Source: Corynebacterium sp. 13CS0277 (GTDB taxonomy: Bacteria > Actinomycetota > Actinomycetes > Mycobacteriales > Mycobacteriaceae). From it: DNA of 64,000 nt. Made by a program: the position numbers and the translations under genes. The notes under the pieces were generated by a model, which was not told the DNA's origin, searched no databases, and saw nothing but the letters and a program-made list of their open reading frames with translations. The DNA lies in contig NZ_PPDL01000015.1 in the NCBI RefSeq assembly GCF_002994655.1, positions 26,483-90,482 of the forward strand, written 5' to 3'. Shown here one piece after another: positions 9,249-18,346 of the stretch. The number at the start of each line of letters is the position of its first letter. The stretch's first letter is position 1.

Positions 9249-10529
9249 TTAGGGCACGTCGCCTGTGGGGGCGCTCGCGAGAGGCGCCCGGACTGTGGGG
9301 CGGGTGAGGAACACCAGCCAGGTCGCCACCGCAATCGCTAAGTACTGGGCGGCACCCAACTGTGCGAGCAGCCCCCAGGTGTACTCGACGCCCTCGCCGC
9401 GGGGCAGCTTCGCATGGATGGGGGCCACGATGGTGGCGACAGCCACCCACAGGCTCAACCAGGGGGCACGGCGGGCGCAGGTCACCGCCACGGCGAGCAG
9501 CCACACCCAGTGGTGCGCCCAGGACACGGGGCTCGCCACGAGCCCCAGCAGCGCCACGGCCGTCACGCACGCCAGCGCGTCCTCGCGCACCCGCCAGCCG
9601 GCGAGGAGACACAGCACCCCGGTCGCACCGACCAGTGCTGCCCAGGCGGCGAACTCCGCCGATCCGCCCAGCTGGGGGCGGACGACGAGGGCGCGGGCGG
9701 AGACGTTGAGCGCGTAGCCCGCATCCCCAATCCGGTTCGGGTCGGTCAAGATGTGGCGGAAATACTCCCACGACGTCGCCGGTCGCAGCACCGCCGCCAG
9801 CAGCGTGGCGCCCGCCCCGCCGGCCAGCATGCCGAGGATCCCGCGGGTATCGCGGCGCAGGAGGAAAAACAGCACAAAGATCGCAGGGGTGAGTTTGATG
9901 GCGGCCGCCACCCCGATGAGCACGCCCCGCGGCAGCCGAGACACCGCGCCCGCCAGCCAGCCGGGCAGGCCCACGCCCCGGGTGACATCCGCGAGCACCA
10001 AAGCCATGAGCACGAGGTTGATTTGCCCGTAGCCGAAGGTGTTGAGCACCGGGTCCGCCAGGAGGGCCGCGCACCACAGCCACGCCGTCGTGGCCGTCGA
10101 TGCGGTGGGGGTCAGCATCCGGGCGATGAGCCACAGCCACCCCAGGTTCGCCACCGTGAACGCCACCCCGGCGAAGAACTGGCTCAACAGCAGCAGCGGG
10201 GCGAAGCACAACGCCGCAAACGGGGGGTAGGTAAACGGCAGTGTCGTGCCGACGGTCGCGATGGAGGTGCCGTAGAGATCCCCGCCCGTGACGAACTCCC
10301 GCGCCCCACCCCAGTACACGCCCGTGTCGATGACTTGGCGCACCGCCAGGTGCAGCCCACCGTGGGGGGAGAGGAGGAAGAAGCCCGCCATGAACGCCAC
10401 CCCGAGGGCCAGCGGCCACACAGGGCGGGAAAACGCGGCTGCGAGGTGTGCGGGCACGCCGTGCCGCGCGCCAGCTGCGGTGGGGTCCTGCGGGGCGGGC
10501 GGCGGGGACTGCGGTGTGGTCGTGGGCAC
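9249..10529 (-). CDS. mptC: GT-C mannosyltransferase, MptC (Rv2181)-like
   Basis: Polytopic membrane protein of 426 residues of the DUF2029/GT87 type, which uses polyprenyl-phosphate-mannose outside the membrane. A loop after the first helix with VIDTGVYW holds an acidic residue expected in the active site. The nearest mycobacterial gene by position and length is Rv2181, an alpha-1,2-mannosyltransferase that adds side mannoses to lipomannan; the assignment to this activity rests on synteny with aroG, pknL and mptA rather than on a unique motif. The start is GTG 10529 with a TACACT hexamer 7 bases upstream, again a leaderless layout. Confidence 0.75.
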   Translation of the reverse strand: MPTTTPQSPPPAPQDPTAAGARHGVPAHLAAAFSRPVWPLALGVAFMAGFFLLSPHGGLHLAVRQVIDTGVYWGGAREFVTGGDLYGTSIATVGTTLPFTYPPFAALCFAPLLLLSQFFAGVAFTVANLGWLWLIARMLTPTASTATTAWLWCAALLADPVLNTFGYGQINLVLMALVLADVTRGVGLPGWLAGAVSRLPRGVLIGVAAAIKLTPAIFVLFFLLRRDTRGILGMLAGGAGATLLAAVLRPATSWEYFRHILTDPNRIGDAGYALNVSARALVVRPQLGGSAEFAAWAALVGATGVLCLLAGWRVREDALACVTAVALLGLVASPVSWAHHWVWLLAVAVTCARRAPWLSLWVAVATIVAPIHAKLPRGEGVEYTWGLLAQLGAAQYLAIAVATWLVFLTRPTVRAPLASAPTGDVP

Positions 10530-10536
10530 GGCTAGG

Positions 10537-10542
10537 AGTGTA
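10537..10542 (-). promoter_or_regulatory. -10 element for the leaderless mptC-like gene
   Basis: On the minus strand TACACT, a full match to TANANT, ends 7 bases before the GTG start at 10529. Confidence 0.6.
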
Positions 10543-10580
10543 GCCCGTGGCAGGTCGCGCCGGCGGGCGCGGCGGGCCGC

Positions 10581-12983
10581 TTAGCCGAGGGTTTTCAGGC
10601 TCACGCGCGCCCCAGGTTTCTGGGCGCTGCCGGCCTTCGGGTGGGTGCTCACCACCCGGGCGCCGCGGGAGGCGGTGGTGTCCACCTGGAAGCCCGCGGC
10701 CTTGAGGATCTTTGTGGCCTCCTCGACCTTCTTGCCGGTGACCTTCGGGACGGTGACCTTCGCCGGCAGCACCAGGTCGACCTCCGTGTAGGCGGGGTTG
10801 ACGAGCTGGCCGGCCTCCGGGTAGCTGCGGAGGACCGTATTGGCCTTGGCGGGCTGGTCCTCGGTGACGATCTGGCCGACGGTGAGCCCTGCCTCCGCCA
10901 GGGCGGCCCGCGCCTCCTTTTCGCTCATCCCCGCAAGCTGAGGGACTTCCAGTGCGGTGGAGACCACGAGGTCCACCGTGGAGCCGCGCAGCAGCTCGTG
11001 CCCGGCCTCCGGGCGGGTGCCGGCCACCATGCCGCCGCGGGTGTGCTCATCGAACTCCTCGATGCGGGAGCCGACGCGCAGCCCGTTTTTCTCCAACAGC
11101 TCGGTGGCTTTCTCCACCGACAGATCATGGACCTGCGGGACCGCAACCGGGGCGGGCCCCTTCGACAGGTGCACCGTCACCGTCGAGCCGACGCCCACCT
11201 GGGTGCCCGCGGCAGGTTCCGCGGACACCACCTGCCCGTGGGGCACGGTGTCGCTGTACTCCTCGGTGCCGGTGAGCACGTTCAAGGTGCGCCCGCTGGC
11301 GTCGCGGTCGAAATCCTCCAAGGTGCGGGAGGCGGGAATCTCAGGGACGACTGGCTGCCCGAGGGACAACTCCAGCGTCACCGTTCGGCCTTTTGGGAGG
11401 CGCTCACCCGCCTTCGGGGTGCTGCCGATGACCTGGCCGGCGGGCACCTCGTCGCTGTAGGTGTGTTCTTCGGCGAGGGTGAAGCCGGCGCCGGTCACGG
11501 TGCTGCGCGCCTGTTCCGGCGGCATGCCGATGACGACGGGGATGTCGCCGTAGCGGCCGGAGCCGAACCACCACCCGCCGAGCGCGATGGCGGCAAGCAT
11601 GGCGACGACGACGGCCGCCCATAGGGCGGTTTTCCACCCGGAGCGGTTGCGCACCACGGGCGCGTCGACGAGTTCCTCGAGTTCCTCCTCATCCCCGGTG
11701 GCGACCTCGCCGCCGGGGAACAGCGGCTGCTGTACGCCCGCATACTGCACGCCCGGGTGTGGGGCGGGGGGATAGTCGGTGGCCTGCGGGTACTGGGCGG
11801 TGGCCTGCGGGGTCGGCAGGGCTGCGGTCGCGCCCGCCATGCCCGGCAGCATCGGCTCGGCGTCGCCGCTGCCCGCGTCGTCGACCTGCGGCAGCACTGA
11901 GGTCTCCAGGGCGGCGGTCTGGCCGCCGCTGGGCAGCACTGTCGTGGCCTCCTCGTCGGCCGCGTCCCCACCGCGGCGCGGCGGGCGGCTGGGGGGAGTC
12001 GGCAGTGCGGTCGTGAGTACTTCCGTGGGGGCGGCCGCGCTGGCCCCGGGGCCGGCAATGACCCCGGTGATGAGGTCGGTCTGCTCCGTCGGCACCGCGG
12101 ACGCGCGGTGCGCGGCCGCATTGCGGGGCACGGGCACGACGAACGCCGGCAGCCCCAACTGATCTGCCGCGGCGTCGAGGGCGGCGAGGAACTCGTCCGC
12201 AGTAGGGTAGCGGTCCGCCGGGTCGGCGGCCGTCGCGGTGCGCACCAACTCGTCGAAGGCGGGCGGCACCCCCTCGATCATCGTCGACGGGGCCGGCACG
12301 TCCTGCCGGAGGCGGGCGTAGGCCACCTCCTTCGGGTCTGCGCCGGTAAAAGGGGTCACCCCGGTGAGGAGTTCGAAGAGGACGACACCGGCGGCGTACA
12401 CGTCGGCCGCCTGGGTGAGTTTTTCCCCGCGGACTTGCTCCGGTGCGAGATACGCCGCGGTGCCCATGATGGTGTCCTCGGGCGCATCCGCCCGGTTGAT
12501 GCCGCGCACCAACCCGAAATCGGCGAGTTTGACCTGGTGGTCGCTGTTGATGAGCACATTGTCCGGCTTGATATCGCGGTGGATCATGCCGGCCCGGTGC
12601 GCCACCGATAAGCCGGTGAGCGCCTGCCGGAGTACCGCGGTGGCCGCGTGGGGCGGCATGGGGCCGCGCTCCGCGAGGAGTTCGCGGAGGGTGCCGCCGG
12701 TGATGAGCTCCATGACGAGGAACACGTCCGGCCCCGTCGAGGAGGTGTCGTAGACGTTGACGAGGCAGGGGTGGGACAGCTGCGCCATGCTGCGCGCCTC
12801 CCGGCGGAAGCGGGTGCGGAACAATTGGTCGTGGGCGTAGGCGTCGTCCAGCACCTTCGCCGCCACTGCCCGCCCCAACCGCAAGTCAATGCAGCGGTAC
12901 ACAGTCGACATGCCGCCGCGTGCGATCGGGTAATCGATGCGGTAGCGGCTGTCGAGAACATCGCCGGGTTTGAGGTGCGCCAT
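10581..12983 (-). CDS. pknL: Serine/threonine protein kinase PknL with PASTA repeats
   Basis: Transmembrane kinase of 800 residues. The kinase domain (about 10-275) shows the P-loop ARGGMSTVY, Lys43 in VAAKV, the catalytic HRDIKPDN (Asp137) and DFG (Asp155). A long Pro/Thr-rich linker (about 290-445) is followed by one membrane helix (about 451-470) and five extracellular PASTA repeats, which in this family sense peptidoglycan fragments or lipid II. The start is taken as ATG 12983, giving MAHLKPGDVL as in C. glutamicum, with CACACT 7 bases upstream; GTG 12989 would add two residues. The gene diverges from a DNA-binding protein whose M. tuberculosis counterpart (Rv2175c) is phosphorylated by PknL. 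Confidence 0.93.
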   Translation of the reverse strand: MAHLKPGDVLDSRYRIDYPIARGGMSTVYRCIDLRLGRAVAAKVLDDAYAHDQLFRTRFRREARSMAQLSHPCLVNVYDTSSTGPDVFLVMELITGGTLRELLAERGPMPPHAATAVLRQALTGLSVAHRAGMIHRDIKPDNVLINSDHQVKLADFGLVRGINRADAPEDTIMGTAAYLAPEQVRGEKLTQAADVYAAGVVLFELLTGVTPFTGADPKEVAYARLRQDVPAPSTMIEGVPPAFDELVRTATAADPADRYPTADEFLAALDAAADQLGLPAFVVPVPRNAAAHRASAVPTEQTDLITGVIAGPGASAAAPTEVLTTALPTPPSRPPRRGGDAADEEATTVLPSGGQTAALETSVLPQVDDAGSGDAEPMLPGMAGATAALPTPQATAQYPQATDYPPAPHPGVQYAGVQQPLFPGGEVATGDEEELEELVDAPVVRNRSGWKTALWAAVVVAMLAAIALGGWWFGSGRYGDIPVVIGMPPEQARSTVTGAGFTLAEEHTYSDEVPAGQVIGSTPKAGERLPKGRTVTLELSLGQPVVPEIPASRTLEDFDRDASGRTLNVLTGTEEYSDTVPHGQVVSAEPAAGTQVGVGSTVTVHLSKGPAPVAVPQVHDLSVEKATELLEKNGLRVGSRIEEFDEHTRGGMVAGTRPEAGHELLRGSTVDLVVSTALEVPQLAGMSEKEARAALAEAGLTVGQIVTEDQPAKANTVLRSYPEAGQLVNPAYTEVDLVLPAKVTVPKVTGKKVEEATKILKAAGFQVDTTASRGARVVSTHPKAGSAQKPGARVSLKTLG

Positions 12984-12990
12984 GGGCACT

Positions 12991-12996
12991 AGTGTG
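12991..12996 (-). promoter_or_regulatory. -10 element for leaderless pknL
   Basis: CACACT on the minus strand ends 7 bases before ATG 12983. The first base departs from TANANT but the spacing equals that of neighbouring leaderless genes. Confidence 0.45.
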
Positions 12997-13092
12997 GCAT
13001 GGCCTGCAGCGGCTGGCCACCCACCACACCGCGACAGCGCACCAGCGGGCTCAAGCGGGTGGGCGTAATCGCGGCGGCAGGCGGTTTCCGGC

Positions 13093-13098
13093 TACGCT
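13093..13098 (+). promoter_or_regulatory. -10 element for the leaderless Rv2175c-like gene
   Basis: TACGCT ends 7 bases before GTG 13106; no ribosome site intervenes. Confidence 0.5.
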
Positions 13099-13105
13099 GT
13101 CAGGC

Positions 13106-13600
13106 GTGGCTGGAAAGAAAAACTCCCGTAAACCCTCCCCGCGCGGCCCCCGCCGCCGCCCGCAGCTGACCTTCGTGCCCCGTGGTGAGGGGCGCGACCT
13201 GCGTGGCAGCACCACCGAGGAGCAGGCGCCCGCGCCGGCACCCCGCCCCAGCGTGGCACTGCTGGGCGCGGATGAGCCGGTGCTCACGGTGCCGGACGCC
13301 GCCGAGAAGATGGGCGTGGTCGTCACCAAGGTGCAGAACCTGCTCAAGCAGCACGAGATCATCGCCCTCGACCGTGAGGGTGTGGCCGTGTTGCCGGAGA
13401 AGTACTTCACCGCCGAGGGGCACATCAACAAGTTCGTCCCGGGCGTGACGAAGCTCCTCGCCGACGGCTCCTACAGCGACGAGGAGATCATCGAGTTCCT
13501 CTTCACCGAGGACGATTCCCTCCCCGGGCGCCCCATTGATGCCCTGCATGGGCACCTCGCCCGCGAGGTCATGCGCCGCGCCCAGGGCATGGCGATCTAA
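13106..13600 (+). CDS. Rv2175c-family winged-helix DNA-binding protein
   Basis: Small protein of 164 residues. After a basic, disordered N-terminus (about 1-40) comes a wHTH region with VPDAAEKMGVVVTKVQNLL, and a C-terminal block with PIDALHGHLAREVMRRAQGMA that matches M. tuberculosis Rv2175c almost word for word. Rv2175c binds DNA and loses this when PknL phosphorylates a Thr near its N-terminus; Thr and Ser residues are present in the corresponding region here. Divergent placement from pknL supports a kinase-substrate pair. GTG 13106 is favoured by the -10 hexamer 7 bases upstream. DNA targets are unknown. Confidence 0.85.
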   Translation: MAGKKNSRKPSPRGPRRRPQLTFVPRGEGRDLRGSTTEEQAPAPAPRPSVALLGADEPVLTVPDAAEKMGVVVTKVQNLLKQHEIIALDREGVAVLPEKYFTAEGHINKFVPGVTKLLADGSYSDEEIIEFLFTEDDSLPGRPIDALHGHLAREVMRRAQGMAI

Positions 13601-13627
13601 CACCCCGCACCCGCCCACCTGACGACG

Positions 13628-13695
13628 ACACCCCGGTGGGGTGCAGAGACGTGTAAGCGTTGCTTGGACTCCCTGCACCCCCACCGGGGTGTTTT
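13628..13695. terminator. Long bidirectional terminator
   Basis: A 19-bp stem with one bulge (13628-13646 with 13673-13692) and a 26-nt loop, ending in TTTT on the plus strand. It separates the Rv2175c-like gene from convergent mptA. Confidence 0.85.
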
Positions 13696-13706
13696 GTGCG
13701 TGTCGG

Positions 13707-15329
13707 CTAGCGGTCCTGCCGCGCCCACAGGGGACGACCCACAAGCCAGCGGGCCGTCGCCCAGGCGATGAGCAGCAGCGGCCAAATCCAGATCGTGTCG
13801 TAGAGCTTGTGGTTGCCGGAGGCGGTAAAGGACATGCCGACGGTGATGCTGCCGACGATGACGACGCTTGTCACCCAGCGCGGCGGGCGGATGGTGCCGA
13901 CGAGTGCCAGGGGGCTGATGTAGTACCAGGGCAGGGTCACCGCGTTGAACACACACGCCACGCAGAAGGCGGCGACCATGCCGCCGATGGCCTGGCGGCG
14001 GCTGCGGTGGAACCACAGCCAGCTGGCGACGAGCCCGGCGAGCATGGCGACGGTGGCGACCGCGCGGGTGACGGCCAGGGTGTCGTTGTAGGAGAAGTCC
14101 TCGGAGAACTGCCGACCGACGCTGACGATGAGCCCGGCGAGGAAGGAGGGGAAGGCCAGGGGGTTGATGACTTTGCCGTTGCCGCTGATTTCGCTCACCC
14201 AGCCCCAGGTGGACCCCACCGCGGCGGTAAGCACGGCGAGCACCGCCACCAGCCAAGCGCCGAGGCCCGCGCCGCAGAGCACGGCCGCCAGGAGACGGCT
14301 GGTGAAGGTGGGGTCCGGGGGCGTGGTGGGGGAGCCCACCACGGTGCGGCTGCGGCGGCGCCCCCACCAGCCGAGCAGCTGGCCGGCGGCCATCCACGCC
14401 ACAAACGGCAGGATGAGGATGGCGGTGGCTTTCACCGCGATCGCGGCCGCGAGCACGGCCGTCGCGCTGAGCATCCGGCCCCGCACCGCGAGTGCGACCG
14501 CGACCCCGGACAGGCCCACCATGAGCGCCTCGTTGTGCATGCCACCAATGAGGTGGGTGAGGGTGACGGGGTTGGCGACACCCAGCCACAGTGCGAGCGC
14601 CGGGTTCCCACCCAGCCGGGTCGCGATGCGGCTGGTGGTCAGCGCGATGAGCACGAAGCCCAGCACCGACAGGGCCTTGTAGCACACCACCCCGAGGGTG
14701 ACGTTGTCGCCGGTGATGCTGGTGATGACCTGCCCGATCCACAGGTGCAGCGGCCCGTAGGGCGTGGTGGTGGTGCGCCAGTCGTGGGAGACCTCCGCCA
14801 AGTACACGCCCGGGTCGACGATCGCGCCCTGGGTGTAGGCGTCGAAGCCGTCGCGGGTGAGCGCGCCCTGCATGAGGTAGGAGTACACGTCCCGGGAGAG
14901 CACCGGGGCGGCGAAGACCAGGGGGACCGTCCACCACACGAGGCAGCGGCGCACGACCGCCGCCGCGGGCGCGAAGGGGCGCTGCTGTTCCCCGGAGGCG
15001 GTGAACACGGCCGCCCGCCCGAGGCACACCCAGGCCACCACCAGTGCTGTCAGCCCCGTCCAGAAGCAGGCGTTGAGCAGCACGGCGGCGTGCCCAAAGG
15101 TGAGATTGCCCAGGCCCAGGTGGCGGAGCATCCCACCGGAGTAGCGCACAGCACCCGCGCCGAAAGAACCGGCTGCGATCAGTGCGGTGCCTGCCGTGCC
15201 CAGCAGGCGGGCGGTGTCGGCGAGAGGGTGGCGGCGCAGGGCGCGCAGCAGCCACACCACAGGGCCATCCTGGCGCAGGGAGGTGGGAGATGTGGGCGTG
15301 GTCGGGGAGTGGGAAGCAGGGGCAGTCAT
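13707..15329 (-). CDS. mptA: Alpha-1,6-mannopyranosyltransferase MptA
   Basis: GT-C membrane enzyme of about 540 residues that extends the alpha-1,6-mannan backbone of lipomannan using polyprenyl-phosphate-mannose. More than ten hydrophobic helices are present. The periplasmic loop after an early helix has LSRDVYSYLMQGAL, where the Arg-Asp pair is the conserved catalytic site of MptA/MptB and Emb-like enzymes. The gene begins 24 bases after idsA and is probably cotranscribed, with the GGTG at about 15342 as a weak ribosome site for ATG 15329; GTG 15344 is an alternative start. Confidence 0.9.
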   Translation of the reverse strand: MTAPASHSPTTPTSPTSLRQDGPVVWLLRALRRHPLADTARLLGTAGTALIAAGSFGAGAVRYSGGMLRHLGLGNLTFGHAAVLLNACFWTGLTALVVAWVCLGRAAVFTASGEQQRPFAPAAAVVRRCLVWWTVPLVFAAPVLSRDVYSYLMQGALTRDGFDAYTQGAIVDPGVYLAEVSHDWRTTTTPYGPLHLWIGQVITSITGDNVTLGVVCYKALSVLGFVLIALTTSRIATRLGGNPALALWLGVANPVTLTHLIGGMHNEALMVGLSGVAVALAVRGRMLSATAVLAAAIAVKATAILILPFVAWMAAGQLLGWWGRRRSRTVVGSPTTPPDPTFTSRLLAAVLCGAGLGAWLVAVLAVLTAAVGSTWGWVSEISGNGKVINPLAFPSFLAGLIVSVGRQFSEDFSYNDTLAVTRAVATVAMLAGLVASWLWFHRSRRQAIGGMVAAFCVACVFNAVTLPWYYISPLALVGTIRPPRWVTSVVIVGSITVGMSFTASGNHKLYDTIWIWPLLLIAWATARWLVGRPLWARQDR

Positions 15330-15353
15330 GGCAGCAGCACGCACCTGCGTGTG

Positions 15354-16445
15354 TTAGGCGCGGCGGGCCGTGGCCCGCACCGCGAGGTCGTGCAAGAGAT
15401 CGCCGACACTGTGGTGCAGTTCGACGGCGTCGACGGCGGCGAGCCCTTCGGCGGTGAGCTGCTGGATCTGCTGCTCGACGGCGTCGACCGCGCCCAAGGA
15501 GGAGATGAGCTCGGCCAGGCGGGCGATGTCCTCCTCGGAGGTGACCTGCCCGATACCGGCCCGCAGGGCGGCCGCCTGCTCCGGGGCGCGCTCCTGCGCG
15601 GCGTGAAGCGCCGTGGCGTAGAGGACGGTGCGCTTGCCCTCCCGCAGATCATCGCCGGCGGGCTTGCCGGTGACCGCCGGGTCGCCGTACACGCCCAGCA
15701 CGTCGTCGCGCAGCTGGAACGCCACCCCCACCTTCTGCCCATAGCTGCGGTAGGCGTCGACGATGCCCTGCGGGGCGTCGGCGATCGCCGCGCCCAAGTG
15801 CAGGGGGCGTTCGATGGTGTAGGCGGCGGTCTTCAGCCGGTTAATCTTCCACGCGTCCTCCACCGACTCGGAGCCCGCGGCGTGGGCGGAGATGTCGAGA
15901 ATCTGCCCGCCGATGACCTCGGTGCGCATCCGCTGCCACGGCAGCCGCGCCCGCTGCAGGGCGGCAGCATCCAGGCCTGAGGTCATGAGCATGTCATCCG
16001 CCCACGCCAACGCCAGGTCGCCCAGCAGGATGGCGACGGCCGCCCCGAAAGGCTCCGCCGCGCCGGAGTGCCCAAGGCTGCGGTGCCGGGCCTCCACGGC
16101 GCGGTGCACGGTGGGGCGCCCGCGGCGGGTATCGGAGGCATCAATGATGTCGTCGTGGATGAGCGCGCACGCCTGGATGAGCTCCAGGGAGGACACTGCC
16201 GTGAGGACCGCCTCCGGGTCGATATCCGCGTCCAGGCCACCGGCGCCGACGAAGCCCGCCCAGGCGTACACCGGGCGGATGCGCTTGCCGCCGCTGAGGC
16301 AGAACTCCTTGAGCAGCTGCCCCGCGTAGGAAATCGACGGGTCGATGTCGTCGACGATGGCGCACTGCTCGTCGAGGAACGCCCCCAGGCGGGCGGTGAC
16401 GGTGGCGGCGATGTCAGGAGGCGTGAGATCGTAGGCGGTGCTCAT
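15354..16445 (-). CDS. idsA: Polyprenyl (geranylgeranyl) diphosphate synthase IdsA
   Basis: Condenses isopentenyl diphosphate with allylic diphosphates to make C15-C20 prenyl chains for carriers, quinones and carotenoids. The 363-residue protein shows both aspartate motifs: HDDIIDASD (Asp98, Asp99, Asp102) and QLRDDVLGVYGD (Asp247, Asp248). GGKRIRP (52-58) binds the homoallylic substrate. No ribosome site precedes ATG 16445; a GAGAAT 8 bases upstream may serve a leaderless message. Followed closely by mptA, whose donor needs a polyprenyl carrier, so the pair makes sense as an operon. Confidence 0.93.
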   Translation of the reverse strand: MSTAYDLTPPDIAATVTARLGAFLDEQCAIVDDIDPSISYAGQLLKEFCLSGGKRIRPVYAWAGFVGAGGLDADIDPEAVLTAVSSLELIQACALIHDDIIDASDTRRGRPTVHRAVEARHRSLGHSGAAEPFGAAVAILLGDLALAWADDMLMTSGLDAAALQRARLPWQRMRTEVIGGQILDISAHAAGSESVEDAWKINRLKTAAYTIERPLHLGAAIADAPQGIVDAYRSYGQKVGVAFQLRDDVLGVYGDPAVTGKPAGDDLREGKRTVLYATALHAAQERAPEQAAALRAGIGQVTSEEDIARLAELISSLGAVDAVEQQIQQLTAEGLAAVDAVELHHSVGDLLHDLAVRATARRA

Positions 16446-16698
16446 AGTGTCTTATTCTCGCACGCCCGCGCACGCGGCTTCCTCCCCAGCGTCCCAGGCA
16501 CGCCTGCGGATGCTTCTTACCCCCGGACAGGGGGAGTGGGCGCGCCGGGTGTCAAGGCGCGCGTAGCCGGTGCGGGGGTGGGGTGTGGGGTGCGTTGTGC
16601 CAGCGTGCGGGCACTGCGTTCCACGGCACGGAACGGGGTGTGAACAAAGCTGTCCACTTTGTGCGCGCGTTTGCTGTACAAACATGCGGGCTGGCTTC

Positions 16699-16704
16699 TA
16701 CCAT
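16699..16704 (+). promoter_or_regulatory. -10 element for leaderless metF
   Basis: TACCAT ends 8 bases before ATG 16713. Confidence 0.5.
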
Positions 16705-16712
16705 GTCCAAGC

Positions 16713-17744
16713 ATGGCGACCGCGCACCCCACCCCAGAGCACTCCCACGATCCCGCCGCGAACCCGGCCCCGGCCGCGCCCGTGGAGAACTTTCAGCTCA
16801 GCATCACTGACACGCTCCGCCGCACCCCGGCGGGCCGGGTGCCGTTTTCTGTGGAATTCATGCCGCCCCGCGACGATGCGGCCGAACAACGGCTCACCCG
16901 CGCGGCGTCGACCTTCCACGACCTCGGCGCCAGCTTCGTCTCCGTGACGTACGGGGCCGGCGGCTCCACCCGCGCCCGCACCCAACGCGTTGCCGAACAG
17001 CTCGCCAAGCGGCCACTGACCACCCTGGTGCACCTCACCCTCGTGGAACACACGACCGCCGACCTCAAAGAGATCCTGCGCGGCTACGCCCGGGCCGGGC
17101 TGTCCAATTTGCTCGCGCTGCGCGGCGACCCGCCCGGGGATCCCCTCGGCGACTGGACGCCCGTGCCCGGCGGACTGCGCTACGCCAGCGAACTCATCGA
17201 CATGGTGCGCAGCATGGAGGAATGCGCCCACTTCGACATCGGCATAGCCTCCTTCCCCGAAGGGCACTACCGGGCCGCCAGCCTCGACGAGGATACGAAG
17301 TACACCGTCGCCAAGCTGCGCGCCGGCGCGAACTACTCCATCACCCAGATGTTCTTCGACGTCGACTACTACCTCCGGCTGCGCGACCGCATCGCCGCCG
17401 CCGACCCCGAACAGGGCGAAAAACCCATCATCCCCGGGCTCATGCCGATCACCTCCCTGCGCAGCGTGCGCCGGCAGGTGGAACTCTCCGGCGCCTACCT
17501 GCCGCCCGCGCTGGAAGACGCGCTCGTGCGCGCCGCCGCCGGCGACGAGGAAGCCCACCGGGACGACATCCGAAAAATCGGCATCGAATACTCCACCCAC
17601 ATGGCCGAACGCCTCATCAGCGAAGGGGTTCCGGACCTGCACTTCATGACGCTCAACTTCGCCCGCGCCACCCAGGAAGTCCTCCACAACCTCGGCATGG
17701 CCCCCGCCTGGGACGCCTCCCAGGGCCACGACGTCCTTCGCTAA
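16713..17744 (+). CDS. metF: 5,10-methylenetetrahydrofolate reductase
   Basis: FAD enzyme that makes 5-methyltetrahydrofolate for methionine synthesis. The 343-residue barrel protein shows FSVEFMPPR with the catalytic Glu48, VSVTYGAGGSTR, LLALRGDPPGDP (folate-binding Asp) and SITQMFFD. An extension of about 27 residues precedes the conserved core. ATG 16713 gives the best fit and follows a -10 hexamer by 8 bases. Converges with the GNAT gene, with only 17 bases between stop codons. Confidence 0.95.
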   Translation: MATAHPTPEHSHDPAANPAPAAPVENFQLSITDTLRRTPAGRVPFSVEFMPPRDDAAEQRLTRAASTFHDLGASFVSVTYGAGGSTRARTQRVAEQLAKRPLTTLVHLTLVEHTTADLKEILRGYARAGLSNLLALRGDPPGDPLGDWTPVPGGLRYASELIDMVRSMEECAHFDIGIASFPEGHYRAASLDEDTKYTVAKLRAGANYSITQMFFDVDYYLRLRDRIAAADPEQGEKPIIPGLMPITSLRSVRRQVELSGAYLPPALEDALVRAAAGDEEAHRDDIRKIGIEYSTHMAERLISEGVPDLHFMTLNFARATQEVLHNLGMAPAWDASQGHDVLR

Positions 17745-17765
17745 GCGCCCCCCGCGCGGGCTTAG
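17741..17765. terminator. Compact hairpin containing both stop codons
   Basis: CTAAGC (17741-17746) pairs with GCTTAG (17760-17765). The metF stop codon lies in the left arm and the GNAT stop codon in the right arm, with a GC-only loop. Confidence 0.5.
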
Positions 17766-18346
17766 GCGGTCCGCCGCGCGCCGGGCAGCGGTAGCGGTGC
17801 CCCGAGGATGGCGAACAGGCGGGCATCGCCGGGGAAGGTGATATCGCGGAGGATGTCACCGAAGCCTAAGCGCCGGTAGAGGCCAAAGGCGTTGTTCGCC
17901 TCTTGGGCGACCTCCGGGGTGCTTAACAACATCCGCTGCGCGCCCGCCTCCGCGGCGGCGATCGCGAGCTCCTCCACCAGCAGGCGGCCCAAGCCCGCGC
18001 CCTGGTGCGTCGGGTCGACGTGGACTTCCGTGAGCTCAAAGTAATTTCGCAAGACATCCGTCGGGGTGCCCGCCGCCAACAGTCCGTAGCGGACGTTGGC
18101 GTACCACCAATCCAGGTGGGTGCCCAGCGAACCGTAGGCCACGCCCACCGGGCGCTGCCCGTCCTCCGTCTCGGTCAGCGCCACCACGGCGGCGAAGCCG
18201 GGCTCCATGATCGCCCGCCGCCACGCGGTCACCCGCCCGGCAAACATCTCCCGGGGGTAGTCCATCGCACGCAGGTAAATGCCCACCAGGTGGGGTGCGA
18301 GCAGAGAAAACTCGGTGGGGCTGAGGCGGGCAACGGAATAACTCAC
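17762..18346 (-). CDS. GNAT-family N-acetyltransferase
   Basis: Transfers an acetyl group from acetyl-CoA to an unknown amine. The 194-residue protein has the acetyl-CoA loop HQGAGLGRLL (Gln115, Gly118, Gly120 region), a preceding VHVDP strand and a C-terminal LYRRLGF motif typical of GNAT enzymes. It sits where M. tuberculosis has Rv2170, between metF-type and dcw-flanking genes, so it is probably the orthologue. The start is GTG 18346; a CACGAT lies 6 bases upstream on the minus strand and no ribosome site is seen. Confidence 0.82.
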   Translation of the reverse strand: MSYSVARLSPTEFSLLAPHLVGIYLRAMDYPREMFAGRVTAWRRAIMEPGFAAVVALTETEDGQRPVGVAYGSLGTHLDWWYANVRYGLLAAGTPTDVLRNYFELTEVHVDPTHQGAGLGRLLVEELAIAAAEAGAQRMLLSTPEVAQEANNAFGLYRRLGFGDILRDITFPGDARLFAILGAPLPLPGARRTA

